This document shows, piece by piece, positions 18,223 to 26,100 of a stretch of 64,000 bases of DNA (position 1 is its first letter; every line of letters begins with the position of its first letter). A program made the position numbers and the translations under genes. The notes beneath the pieces are model-generated. The model was not told the origin of the DNA, did no database searches, and worked only from the letters and a program-made list of their open reading frames with translations. Source of the stretch: Chryseobacterium sp. MYb264 (GTDB taxonomy: Bacteria; Bacteroidota; Bacteroidia; Flavobacteriales; Weeksellaceae); assembly GCF_035974275.1 (NCBI RefSeq), contig NZ_CP142422.1:620001-684000 (forward strand), in the 5' to 3' direction.

Positions 18223-18783
18223 CTAAACTTGGTCAAGTGGTTTTCTGTTGTGGATTTTCAATTTTTTAAACTCAGTAGGGGTGAAGCCTGTGCTGTTTCT
18301 GAACTGGGAAGATAAATGCTGAACGCTTTTGTAGCCCAGTTTTCCTGCAATTTCTGTTAAAGTAAATTCATTATAAAGAAGCAGCTCTTTTACCTTTTCA
18401 ATTTTTTGAAGGATGAAAAACTGCTCTAAAGTAATGTTTTCGTTTTGTGAAAATGTTTTGGAAAGCGAACTGTAGTCTTTGTGAAGTTTTGACGTTAAAA
18501 ATTCTGATAAAAGAAAGTTTTCATCAATATCCAATTCGCTGATTTTTACAATAATCAGGTTTTTAATTTTCTCGATCAGTTGATGAGCAGAGTCTTTTAT
18601 TCTTTCAAAACCCGTCTTTTGTAAGTATTTTTCTAATGCTTGCAAGTTCGTTTCTGAAATTTCTGACGCTGTTTCAACTTCACCAAGATTAATATTTTTA
18701 ACCTTAATATTAATATCATTAAAAATATTTTCAACAGCAGAAATACATCTGCCACAGACCATATTTTTTATAAAGATTTTCAT
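18223..18783 (-). CDS. AraC-family regulator with N-terminal heavy-metal-associated domain
   Basis: A 186-residue protein. Residues 1-65 look like an HMA fold with the metal-binding CxxC at Cys10 and Cys13 (NMVCGRCISAVE). Residues about 85-180 form an AraC double helix-turn-helix (LTEIAGKLGYKSVQHLSSQF...GFTPTEFKKL). It probably binds copper directly and controls the copA gene 272 bases downstream. Its start overlaps the stop of the thioesterase gene by 4 bases (ATGA), so the two are translationally coupled. Confidence 0.85.
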   Translation of the reverse strand: MKIFIKNMVCGRCISAVENIFNDINIKVKNINLGEVETASEISETNLQALEKYLQKTGFERIKDSAHQLIEKIKNLIIVKISELDIDENFLLSEFLTSKLHKDYSSLSKTFSQNENITLEQFFILQKIEKVKELLLYNEFTLTEIAGKLGYKSVQHLSSQFRNSTGFTPTEFKKLKIHNRKPLDQV

Positions 18784-19181
18784 ATCGAATCTTTGTTGCT
18801 TAATCGGTCTTTCACAAATTCTACTTGTGTTTTCCCATGGGCAGCCGGATTTCCGTCCTGATCAAGATTTACCATTACAATTCTGTCGACCGTAATAATA
18901 GTCTGATGGGTCATCTTATTTCGTACTTCACAAGCCAAAGTAAGCGATGTGGAACCGAATTTTGTCACTTCAATTCCGATTTCGATAATGTCGCCTTGTT
19001 TTGCTGAACTTACAAAGTTGATCTCTGAAATAAATTTAGTTACCACTTTTTTATTTTCAAGCTGAATCACGGCATATAAAGCTGCTTCTTCATCGATCCA
19101 TTGTAATAATCTTCCTCCAAAAAGTGATTGATTGGGATTTAAATCCTCGGGTTTAACCCATTTTCTTGTATGATAGTTCAT
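18780..19181 (-). CDS. Acyl-CoA thioesterase, hotdog fold (YciA-like)
   Basis: A 133-residue single hotdog domain. NPNQSLFGGRLLQWIDEEAAL carries the catalytic Asp/Asn region typical of YciA/BACH-type acyl-CoA hydrolases. I start at the ATG at 19181 (MNYHTRKW) because the upstream TTG lies within the -7 element. It is the first gene of a unit with the HMA-AraC regulator, though a functional link with copper is not obvious. Confidence 0.85.
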   Translation of the reverse strand: MNYHTRKWVKPEDLNPNQSLFGGRLLQWIDEEAALYAVIQLENKKVVTKFISEINFVSSAKQGDIIEIGIEVTKFGSTSLTLACEVRNKMTHQTIITVDRIVMVNLDQDGNPAAHGKTQVEFVKDRLSNKDSI

Positions 19182-19199
19182 ATTTGAATTTTTCTGATG

Positions 19200-19231
19200 C
19201 AAATTTAGCTTTAAAAACCGGCTTTATCAAA
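19200..19231 (-). promoter_or_regulatory. Promoter of the thioesterase/HMA-AraC unit
   Basis: On the minus strand TTTG (19228-19231) is followed by 20 bases and TAAATTTG (19200-19207), a full match to the Bacteroidota consensus, 18 bases before the ATG. Confidence 0.7.
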
Positions 19232-19660
19232 GGATTTATATTTAGTTCTTAAAAGAAGACGATTTATTTTCTCAATCATTATTGCCTGCACCATAAAATT
19301 TCGTCAATAAAGAGCAGAAAAACGACCTTCGGTTTCTCTTGAACTTAAAATAATTAAGAGTTAATAGTGAAATCTGACGGTATGAAAATAGAGGCTTCGA
19401 GCCCCAGATTATTATAATTATATGCTAAATATTGATTTTTTAACAAATATTCATAAATATTTAGTGATAAATTAATACTATTTAACCAAATAAAAAATAA
19501 GCTGAAAATTATATTGAAATAATTTTCAAAAATGTTTTGATTTGAAATTAATAATTGTATCTTGCAGCTGTTTATATTTGGAATCAATATTTGTTCATTA
19601 ATTTATGTTGCTTTTCTTTTATATACCAAATTATTATTAATTATTTAATTTATTTTTAAA
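19232..19660. other. AT-rich divergent intergenic region
   Basis: About 430 bases, extremely AT-rich from 19360 onward. The only sizeable frame (19354-19587, minus) is a run of Ile/Asn/Leu codons and I regard it as chance. The -7 element for the RRM gene lies at 19573-19580. Confidence 0.55.
19573..19580 (+). promoter_or_regulatory. -7 element for the RRM gene
   Basis: TATATTTG fits TAnnTTTG and leaves a leader of about 75 bases before the ATG at 19661. Confidence 0.5.
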
Positions 19661-20029
19661 ATGAACATTTTTGTTTCAAACATCAATTACGCAACAAAAG
19701 AATATGAGTTGCACGATTTATTTGCAGAATTTGGCGATGTAGCATCTGCTAAAATAGTATTAGACAGAGAAACTGGTCGCTCAAGAGGATTTGGTTTTGT
19801 TGAGATGGGTGATGAAGAAGGAGCACAAGCTATCGAAGCTCTTAACCAGAAAGAATTTAACGGAAAAACACTTAACGTATCTGAGGCTAAGCCAAGAGAA
19901 GAGAAGCCAAGAAGAAGTTTCGATAACAACAGAGGTGGTGGTTATGGAAACAACAGAGGCGGAAACGGAGGTGGAAGTTATGGTGGTGGAAACCGTGGCG
20001 GAAACAACGGCGGAGGAAAACGTTGGTAA
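19661..20029 (+). CDS. Small RNA-binding protein with RRM and glycine-rich tail
   Basis: A 122-residue protein. Residues 1-75 are one RNA-recognition motif with RNP2 (IFVSNINY) and RNP1 (RSRGFGFVEM). Residues 85-122 are a disordered RGG/GGG/YGG tail ending KRW. Such bacterial RRM proteins are abundant in Bacteroidota, which lack Hfq in many lineages, and act as general RNA chaperones or sRNA partners. It has a long leader and two hairpins after the stop. Confidence 0.92.
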   Translation: MNIFVSNINYATKEYELHDLFAEFGDVASAKIVLDRETGRSRGFGFVEMGDEEGAQAIEALNQKEFNGKTLNVSEAKPREEKPRRSFDNNRGGGYGNNRGGNGGGSYGGGNRGGNNGGGKRW

Positions 20030-20036
20030 AAAATAT

Positions 20037-20104
20037 AAGCGGTCTTTTTGAGATCGCTTTTTATTGAATAAGAAGCTGTGAATTTTTGCAGCTTCTTTTT
20101 TTTG
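20037..20104 (+). terminator. Two tandem terminator hairpins after the RRM gene
   Basis: First hairpin: AAGCGGTCT against GAGATCGCTT (20037-20060) with a T run. Second: GAAGCTG (20072-20078) against CAGCTTC (20089-20095) followed by nine T. Confidence 0.8.
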
Positions 20105-20222
20105 TTAGCAGTGTGAAAAATATAATTGTGCTCGAAATCATTTGATTAATAAATAATCGTTTTGTGGTACCTGTTTTGGCATACTTTTAGAAAACTTTTT
20201 CTATATGTAAAAATTTATTAAA

Positions 20223-20990
20223 ATGAGAAAATATATATTTACCGCTTTTATTATGTCTTGTGGGCTTTTTCTAAATGCGCAAAGTATTTATAGAGGGCAA
20301 AATATTGCTCAAAATAGAAAATATTGGGCTGATGATAAAAGATCTTACCTGATTTTTCAGAATGATGGTAATTTAGTTTTTTATAACAGGCAAGGAAAAT
20401 CAATTTGGGATTCAAAAACTACAAATAGAGGAGCGAAGGCAGTTTTTCAAGATGATGGTAATTTAGTAGTTTATACTAATAGAAATGGTGTAGCATTTTC
20501 ATCGAATACTGGTGGAAGAAATGCCGATAGATTGGCGATACAGAATGATGGTAATCTTGTGATTTATAATAGAAATAATCCGTTATGGGCTTCCAATACC
20601 AATCGGAATAATAGTCAAAACGGTAATAATGGAAATGGCTGGGGGTTTAGAGGGAGAAGTGGTAGTGTAAATCCAGGATATGAATTTAGAAGAAATAATA
20701 AAGTTTATTCCTCTAATGGTAATTTCTATTTAGTATTTCAAAATGATGGTAACTTAGTTTTATCAAGGAATAATGGAGAAGCCATTTGGTCAACCGGAAC
20801 AACTAATAAGGCGAGTAGAGCAGAATTTCAAGATGATGGAAATTTAGTGGTTTATGATTCTTACAATAAAGCAGTCTGGAGCTCAAATTCATCAAGAAGA
20901 GGAGATACAAAATTATATGTTCAAAATGATGGAAATTTGGTAATTTATCAGAATTCTTCACCTATTTGGAGCTCAGGAACAGGGAGGTAA
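20223..20990 (+). CDS. Secreted bulb-type mannose-lectin-like protein
   Basis: A 255-residue protein with a signal peptide (MRKYIFTAFIMSCGLFLNAQ). It has two B-lectin (GNA-like) beta-prism units separated by an Asn/Gly linker (about 130-145). Each unit carries three copies of the sugar-binding motif QxDxNxVxY: QNDGNLVFY, QDDGNLVVY and QNDGNLVIY in the first, and QNDGNLVLS, QDDGNLVVY and QNDGNLVIY in the second. The fourth copy has lost its Tyr. It should bind mannose-like sugars outside the cell. No neighbour explains its role. Confidence 0.85.
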   Translation: MRKYIFTAFIMSCGLFLNAQSIYRGQNIAQNRKYWADDKRSYLIFQNDGNLVFYNRQGKSIWDSKTTNRGAKAVFQDDGNLVVYTNRNGVAFSSNTGGRNADRLAIQNDGNLVIYNRNNPLWASNTNRNNSQNGNNGNGWGFRGRSGSVNPGYEFRRNNKVYSSNGNFYLVFQNDGNLVLSRNNGEAIWSTGTTNKASRAEFQDDGNLVVYDSYNKAVWSSNSSRRGDTKLYVQNDGNLVIYQNSSPIWSSGTGR

Positions 20991-21000
20991 TATATAACTA

Positions 21001-21034
21001 AAAAACGCATTACAAAAAGTAATGCGTTTTTTTA
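21001..21034. terminator. Bidirectional terminator
   Basis: ACGCATTAC (21005-21013) and GTAATGCGT (21019-21027) pair perfectly, flanked by A and T runs, between the convergent lectin and BlaI genes. Confidence 0.88.
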
Positions 21035-21514
21035 TTTCAAATCTTTTTTCTTCTTTTTCTTTTTTTCTTTATCTTTTTCCTTCTTTTTATCTTTTTTAGG
21101 ATTTAAGATTTCATTGGCGTATTCAAACTCAGGTTCTTTTAATTTGGTAGGTTTTATTTCTATTTTAAGATCAAAATATGCTTTAAGATCATCCTGAGAA
21201 ATCATTTTTTCATTAAATAAAAATTCCAAGATCTCTTTTCCTGAATCGTTGAAAAAATGATGGGAAAGTTCCTTAATCAAAAATTTTTTATAATCGTCAA
21301 AAGGTACAACCACAGAATATTTGAAGATTCTTCCTTGTTTTTCAGTTGATAAATACCCTTTTTCAACCAATATTTTTACATAGGTGGAAACGGTATTCTG
21401 GTGCGGTTTCGGCTCCGGATGTTGCTCCATAACGTCCTTTAAATAAAAGGAGTCCAACTTCCAAAGCAATTTCATTAAGTTTTCTTCCGCCGCTGTTAGA
21501 TGATTTATTTTCAT
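21032..21514 (-). CDS. BlaI/MecI/CopY-family repressor
   Basis: A 160-residue protein with an N-terminal winged helix (LTAAEENLMKLLWKLDSFYLKDVMEQHPEP, then NTVSTYVKILVEKGYLSTEKQGRIFKYS) of the penicillinase-repressor family, followed by a dimerisation segment. The last 25 residues are almost all Lys, Asp and Glu. No BlaR1-type sensor protease is adjacent, which is the usual partner. The PAP2-like gene ends 9 bases upstream, so both are one operon. Confidence 0.85.
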   Translation of the reverse strand: MKINHLTAAEENLMKLLWKLDSFYLKDVMEQHPEPKPHQNTVSTYVKILVEKGYLSTEKQGRIFKYSVVVPFDDYKKFLIKELSHHFFNDSGKEILEFLFNEKMISQDDLKAYFDLKIEIKPTKLKEPEFEYANEILNPKKDKKKEKDKEKKKKKKKDLK

Positions 21515-21523
21515 GTTAAATTC

Positions 21524-22126
21524 TTAATGTTGAAACTGTATATTGCAATAAAGGTAAAGAAAAGATACCATAAAAGCAATTGCAGCGCCCATAAATACTT
21601 CTTTCGGGGTGTGTCTCTTTAAAATTATTCTTGTAATTCCTACTAAAGCAGCGATGCCTAGCCAAAGAAATCCGAATGTTGTATTTAATGAAAAAAATAA
21701 GGCTGCAACAAAAACATTAAATGCTGTATGCATGGAGCTTTTGATGAAATAATTACTGATCTGTAACGCTAAAAGAAGTATTAAAATAAATAACATGACT
21801 AGATCAATCAGTCCGTTTTTAAAATAATTATAGCCAATGTAAGCAATAACACAAATTCCTATAAAGATATACAGTGTTTTTCTTTGAACCCGATTAGAAA
21901 CATCCATATTGGTGTATCTTCCGGTTTTTACATTCCACACCAACCAAATAATTACCGGGATAATAATCATTAATAAAATAGGAAGGAAATAGGTGAGAGA
22001 ATTGTGAAATGATGAATTTCTAAGACTTGTATACAAGAAAAATATAAACAAAGAAACCAAAGGATTGAAAAAATCTGAAATGATTTTTGAAATTTTATCT
22101 ACTACTGAAGGCCTTTTTTCTTCCAT
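21524..22126 (-). CDS. PAP2-like integral membrane phosphatase
   Basis: A 200-residue protein with six hydrophobic segments. The motif SSMHTAFNVFVAALFF stands where PSGH is expected, and RIILKRHTPKEVFMG stands for SRxxxxxHxxxD, with Glu replacing Asp. The first motif (KxxxxxxRP) is at best VSNRVQRK. It is therefore a divergent PAP2 member, perhaps a lipid or undecaprenyl pyrophosphate phosphatase. Co-transcribed with the BlaI-type gene, it could take part in a cell-envelope response. Confidence 0.65.
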   Translation of the reverse strand: MEEKRPSVVDKISKIISDFFNPLVSLFIFFLYTSLRNSSFHNSLTYFLPILLMIIIPVIIWLVWNVKTGRYTNMDVSNRVQRKTLYIFIGICVIAYIGYNYFKNGLIDLVMLFILILLLALQISNYFIKSSMHTAFNVFVAALFFSLNTTFGFLWLGIAALVGITRIILKRHTPKEVFMGAAIAFMVSFLYLYCNIQFQH

Positions 22127-22207
22127 ATTTAAGTTTGATGATGTAAATATAACATTATAACTAAAAAAACAATGGCTAGGTATACAATAAAAACAAAGTT
22201 TTTTTTA

Positions 22208-22215
22208 TAATTTTG
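22208..22215 (+). promoter_or_regulatory. -7 element for pdhA
   Basis: TAATTTTG fits TAnnTTTG, 39 bases before the pdhA ATG. Confidence 0.5.
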
Positions 22216-22253
22216 CTCTACTATTTCATAATAAATAAGCAAGAGCTCAACAC

Positions 22254-23255
22254 ATGAAAGAATTTTCTAAAGAGGTATACCTGAAGTGGTATGAAGATAT
22301 GACAATGTGGAGAAGGTTTGAAGACAAATGCCGTTCTCTTTATCTAAAGCAAAAAATCAGAGGTTTTTTACATTTGTATAACGGTCAGGAGGCTATACCT
22401 GCTGGTTTCGCGCATGCAATGGATTTAACTAAAGACAGTATGATTACTGCTTACCGATGCCACATTCACCCAATGGCAATGGGAGTAGATCCTAAAAGAA
22501 TCATGGCAGAACTTTGTGGCAAGGCTACAGGTACGTCAGGAGGTATGGGTGGATCTATGCACATTTTCAGCAAGGAGCACCGTTTTTACGGAGGTCATGG
22601 TATCGTAGGAGGTCAGATTCCTTTGGGGGCTGGTATTGCTTTCGCAGATAAGTTTTTTGACAGAAAAGCAGTAAATATCTGTTACTTCGGTGATGGAGCT
22701 GCGAGACAGGGGTCATTACATGAAACGTTTAACATGGCGATGAACTGGAAGCTTCCAGTAGTTTTCGTTGTAGAAAACAACCAGTACGCTATGGGAACTT
22801 CTGTAAAGAGAACAGCTAACCACGAAGATATCTATAAACTAGGACTTGGGTACGAAATGCCTTGTCTTGCCGTAGATGCTATGGATCCTGAAAAAGTGGC
22901 TGAAGCTGCTTATGAAGCGATCGAAAGAGCTAGAAGAGGAGACGGGCCAACTTTCATCGAGGCTAGAACATACCGTTACAGAGGTCACTCTATGTCGGAT
23001 GCTGAGCCATACAGATCTAAGGAAGAAGTGGCAATCCACAAAAATGATGACCCAATTGAATTGATCAAACAAAGAATTTTATCAAACGGATGGGCTACAG
23101 AAGAGGAATTGGAAGCTACAGAAAATAAATCAAGAGATTTTGTTGAAGAGTGCGTAGAATTTATGGAAAATTCTCCATACCCTGATGCAGATAAGGTTTA
23201 TGAGTATGTTTATGCTCAGGAAGACTATCCATTCTTAGATAAATTAGAAAACTAA
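22254..23255 (+). CDS. pdhA: Pyruvate dehydrogenase E1 component, alpha subunit
   Basis: A 333-residue thiamine-diphosphate enzyme subunit that decarboxylates pyruvate and acetylates the E2 lipoyl group. The TPP/Mg motif GDGAARQGSLHETFNMA...VVENN is intact (about 146-175). The phosphorylation-loop equivalent YRGHSMSDAEPYRSKEE is present. The E2 gene follows 99 bases downstream. No beta-subunit gene is here, so pdhB must be elsewhere, an arrangement typical of Flavobacteriia. Confidence 0.93.
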   Translation: MKEFSKEVYLKWYEDMTMWRRFEDKCRSLYLKQKIRGFLHLYNGQEAIPAGFAHAMDLTKDSMITAYRCHIHPMAMGVDPKRIMAELCGKATGTSGGMGGSMHIFSKEHRFYGGHGIVGGQIPLGAGIAFADKFFDRKAVNICYFGDGAARQGSLHETFNMAMNWKLPVVFVVENNQYAMGTSVKRTANHEDIYKLGLGYEMPCLAVDAMDPEKVAEAAYEAIERARRGDGPTFIEARTYRYRGHSMSDAEPYRSKEEVAIHKNDDPIELIKQRILSNGWATEEELEATENKSRDFVEECVEFMENSPYPDADKVYEYVYAQEDYPFLDKLEN

Positions 23256-23273
23256 AAAATAATTTGCTGATAC

Positions 23274-23328
23274 GATGATATGATAGGTTACCATAATCTT
23301 TCACTTTTCTTATCATCACATCATCCAC
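23274..23328. repeat. Imperfect inverted repeat between pdhA and pdhC
   Basis: Words such as GATGATATGATA (from 23270) and TATCATCACATCATC (from about 23312) are near inverse copies with about 25 bases between. It may be a dispersed repeat or may tune E2 expression. Confidence 0.4.
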
Positions 23329-23354
23329 ATTAACAAATTAATACATATTAAATT

Positions 23355-24950
23355 ATGGCAGAAGTTATTACAATGCCACGTCTTTCCGATACAATGACGG
23401 AAGGAAAAGTGGCTAAATGGCATAAAAAAGTAGGAGACAAGGTAAAAGAAGGAGACATTTTAGCTGAAATTGAAACGGATAAAGCGGTTCAGGACTTTGA
23501 ATCTGAAGTTGAAGGTACTCTCTTGTACGTAGGTGTAGAAGAGGGGAATGCAGCGGTTGTAGATTCAGTTTTAGCGATTATTGGTAAAGAAGGAGAAGAT
23601 ATTTCAGGATTAACAGGTGGGGCTGCCGCTCCCAGTACTTCTGAAGATAAAAAAGAAGAGCCTAAAGCAGAAGCTGCTGCTGCTCAGGAAGCTTCTACTG
23701 AAGTTCCTGCAGGAGTAGAAGTTATTACTATGCCAAGACTTTCTGATACAATGACAGAAGGTAAAGTGGCTAAATGGCACAAAAATGTAGGAGATACAGT
23801 AAAAGAAGGAGATCTTCTTGCTGAGATCGAAACAGATAAAGCGGTTCAGGATTTTGAATCTGAATTCAATGGAGTATTATTAAAACAAGGTGTTGAAGAA
23901 GGAGGTGCTGCTCCCGTGGATTCAGTATTGGCGATTATCGGCCCTGCAGGAACAGATGTTTCTGGTGTAGGTGCTGCAAAACCGGCTGCTGCTTCATCAG
24001 AAAAGCCTGCTGAACAAAAAACGGAGGCTAAAACAGAAGAAAAAGCTGCTCCGGTTGCTAATGCATCATCTTCAGACAGAGTTGCCATTTCTCCGTTAGC
24101 TAAGAAAATGGCTCAGGACAAAGGGGTTGATATCAATGCTGTACAAGGTTCAGGAGAAAATGGAAGAATTGTTAAAAAAGATATTGAAAATTATCAGCCA
24201 TCTGCGAAACCAGCGTCTTCAGCTCCGGCTGCAAGTGGTGCTGCTCAGGTTGCGTTAAGCTTCGTTCAGGGTGAGGATACAGAATCTCAGAACTCACAGG
24301 TAAGAAATATTATCGCTAAGCGTCTTTCTGAAAGTAAATTCTCTGCGCCTCACTATTATCTGATGGTTGAAATTAACATGGATAAAGCAATCGAGGCTAG
24401 AAAAGAAATCAATTCTTTACCGGATACTAAAATTTCTTTCAATGATATGATCATTAAAGCAACTGCTGTTGCCTTGAGAAAACACCCGCAGGTAAATTCA
24501 AGCTGGGCAGGGGATAAGATCATTCACAGAGGAAACATCAATATCGGGGTAGCGGTTGCCATTCCTGACGGATTGGTTGTGCCGGTTCTTAAGAATACAG
24601 ACCAAATGACGTATACTCAGATTTCAGCTGCTGTAAAAGATATGGCTGGAAGAGCTAAGAACAAAGGCCTTAAAGCTAATGAAATGGAAGGTTCTACCTT
24701 CTCCATCTCAAACTTGGGTATGTTCGGAATTGAAACGTTTACAAGTATCATTAACCAACCAAACGCTGCAATCCTTTCAGTAGGAGCAATTATTGAGAAG
24801 CCTGTTGTGAAAAACGGACAAATCGTGGTTGGAAATATCATGAAGCTTTCATTAGCTTGTGATCACAGAGTGGTAGACGGTGCTACTGGTGCTCAGTTCT
24901 TACAGACTTTAAAAACATATTTAGAAAGTCCATTAACTTTGTTACTGTAA
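23355..24950 (+). CDS. pdhC: Pyruvate dehydrogenase E2, dihydrolipoamide acetyltransferase
   Basis: A 531-residue core subunit. There are two tandem lipoyl domains (about 1-78 and 125-200), each with the lipoylated Lys in EIETDKAVQDFES. Ala/Pro/Glu/Lys-rich linkers follow, then a peripheral-subunit-binding domain (about 240-275, VAISPLAKKMAQDKGVD). The catalytic domain (from about 305) ends with the active-site block DHRVVDGATGAQFL. It transfers acetyl groups to CoA. A strong terminator follows. Confidence 0.95.
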   Translation: MAEVITMPRLSDTMTEGKVAKWHKKVGDKVKEGDILAEIETDKAVQDFESEVEGTLLYVGVEEGNAAVVDSVLAIIGKEGEDISGLTGGAAAPSTSEDKKEEPKAEAAAAQEASTEVPAGVEVITMPRLSDTMTEGKVAKWHKNVGDTVKEGDLLAEIETDKAVQDFESEFNGVLLKQGVEEGGAAPVDSVLAIIGPAGTDVSGVGAAKPAAASSEKPAEQKTEAKTEEKAAPVANASSSDRVAISPLAKKMAQDKGVDINAVQGSGENGRIVKKDIENYQPSAKPASSAPAASGAAQVALSFVQGEDTESQNSQVRNIIAKRLSESKFSAPHYYLMVEINMDKAIEARKEINSLPDTKISFNDMIIKATAVALRKHPQVNSSWAGDKIIHRGNINIGVAVAIPDGLVVPVLKNTDQMTYTQISAAVKDMAGRAKNKGLKANEMEGSTFSISNLGMFGIETFTSIINQPNAAILSVGAIIEKPVVKNGQIVVGNIMKLSLACDHRVVDGATGAQFLQTLKTYLESPLTLLL

Positions 24951-24970
24951 TTTCTAAAGTTTTGAATATT

Positions 24971-25009
24971 AAGAGGCTGTCCAAAAAGTTTTGGCAGCCT
25001 CTTTTTTTT
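24971..25009 (+). terminator. Terminator after pdhC
   Basis: AGAGGCTG and CAGCCTCT enclose an inner CCAAAA/TTTTGG pair, followed by eight or more T. A degraded echo (GACAGCCTCTTTT) occurs at about 25082-25094. Confidence 0.88.
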
Positions 25010-25219
25010 GTCGATTTTCTTCGTACCCCTATAGAGAAGGTCTATGCAAATATTAAATTCTCAAAAGGGATGTTTGACTTTTAGGACAGCCTCTTTTATA
25101 TTCAAACTTTTATGGTATCCTTTGGTTGCAGCTATTGATGTATCCATTGAAAAACTGGAGATGAAAGCAATACGATTACTGTATGCATGGCAAAAACAGT
25201 TTCTTATGTATTCCCAATT

Positions 25220-25314
25220 AAAATCTTTGCGTACTAAAAACATAGAGTATTAAAAATACCTTTGCAGCTTTGCGAAAAACCAACAGAGACGGTATCAGTT
25301 CAATCTGTGGCAAA
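25220..25314. repeat. 95-base imperfect direct repeat, copy A
   Basis: Shares long stretches with 25685-25778: AAAATC(T/C)TTGCG, TAAAAACATA(G/A)AG(T/C)ATTAAAAA, GCTTTGCGAAAAACC and AACAGAGAC, ending GTGGCAAA. Differences are scattered substitutions, as in old copies. Confidence 0.75.
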
Positions 25315-25555
25315 AATTTAACCACAAATCGAAGATTAGACGGAGTCAAAAGTCACAAAAGCTTTTTAACACTTTAGATAAGTAAAGCTTAAAATTAAAC
25401 TGGATAGAAGTACACTTAAGTTTTTGAAAATCTAAGATTTTCTACTGAAGAGTTCTAAATCTGAGCCATCTGTGGGAAATAATACCATTTTATCTTTGAA
25501 ATTTTCTTTACATTATTCAACCCCTACGGTGTTATAGCATCATTAAATACTTGTT

Positions 25556-25602
25556 CGTCGGGCTTCACCCGACGCTACTGATATATAACCCCTCCAGGGT
25601 TT
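25556..25602. repeat. Two small hairpins in the intergenic repeat block
   Basis: CGTCGGG (25556-25562) pairs with CCCGACG (25568-25574) around a 5-base loop. AACCC and GGGTT pair just downstream. A related CCCCTACGGTG word lies at 25521. It has the look of a multi-copy repeat unit. Confidence 0.6.
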
Positions 25603-25684
25603 ATTAAGATAAGTTCAGAAAGAAAAGAGTATAAAATTCGTGAATTCGTCGCCGTTATATGCAGTCCTCAATTTTATCTTTGAT

Positions 25685-25778
25685 AAAATCCTTGCGCCTT
25701 AAAAACATAAAGCATTAAAAAAATCTTTGCGGCTTTGCGAAAAACCAACAGAGACACTATTGGTGCATTCGTGGCAAA
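25685..25778. repeat. 95-base imperfect direct repeat, copy B
   Basis: Second copy of the unit at 25220-25314, same orientation, about 465 bases downstream. Confidence 0.75.
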
Positions 25779-26034
25779 TCATTATTTCTAACGCTAAGTT
25801 CGTCAGGATATTTTTAAATGATACTGCTGGTTTTCCGTTCGCAACGTCGTTCTACTTGTCGTATACTTTTGTTATTTGAACACAATGTTCTCTGAGTTTT
25901 TTTAAGGCTCCCCAAGCCGTTCTACTTATAAAAGACCGAAAAGGTTAAGCAAAAAAAATATCAGCAGCATAAAGGAAGATCTGCGGGAAATAAAAAAAAT
26001 CGTGCATTCCTGGCGATAAGGTGCACCCCTCAAT

Positions 26035-26072
26035 TAAAAATCCACGAAAACTAAATTTTCATGGATTTTATT
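26035..26072. terminator. Terminator after rpe
   Basis: AAATCCACGAAAA (26038-26050) pairs with TTTTCATGGATTT (26056-26068) with a single G-T wobble, flanked by A and T runs. Confidence 0.8.
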
Positions 26073-26100
26073 CGACTATGATAGAATGGTCGGATATGAA

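Larger units (their letters stand above)
25010..26034. other. 1-kb non-coding region filled with dispersed repeats
   Basis: No credible gene: the longest frame (25044-25253) has no family features. It contains an echo of the pdhC terminator, a 95-base imperfect direct repeat (25220-25314 and 25685-25778), and a block with two small hairpins (25556-25602). I read it as a graveyard of intergenic repeat units. A small RNA cannot be excluded. Confidence 0.6.

Noticed and set aside
19354..19587. 77-codon minus-strand frame in the gap before the RRM gene
   Set aside because: It consists of Ile/Asn/Leu/Tyr/Phe from AT-rich DNA, has no leader or promoter, and overlaps the RRM promoter region.
22254..24950. 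Missing pdhB between pdhA and pdhC as a deletion
   Set aside because: The pdhA-pdhC order without pdhB is usual in Flavobacteriia; the 99-base gap holds no gene remnant.
25044..25253. 69-codon plus-strand frame in the pdhC-rpe gap
   Set aside because: It runs into the direct repeat copy A and begins next to the terminator echo; no family features.
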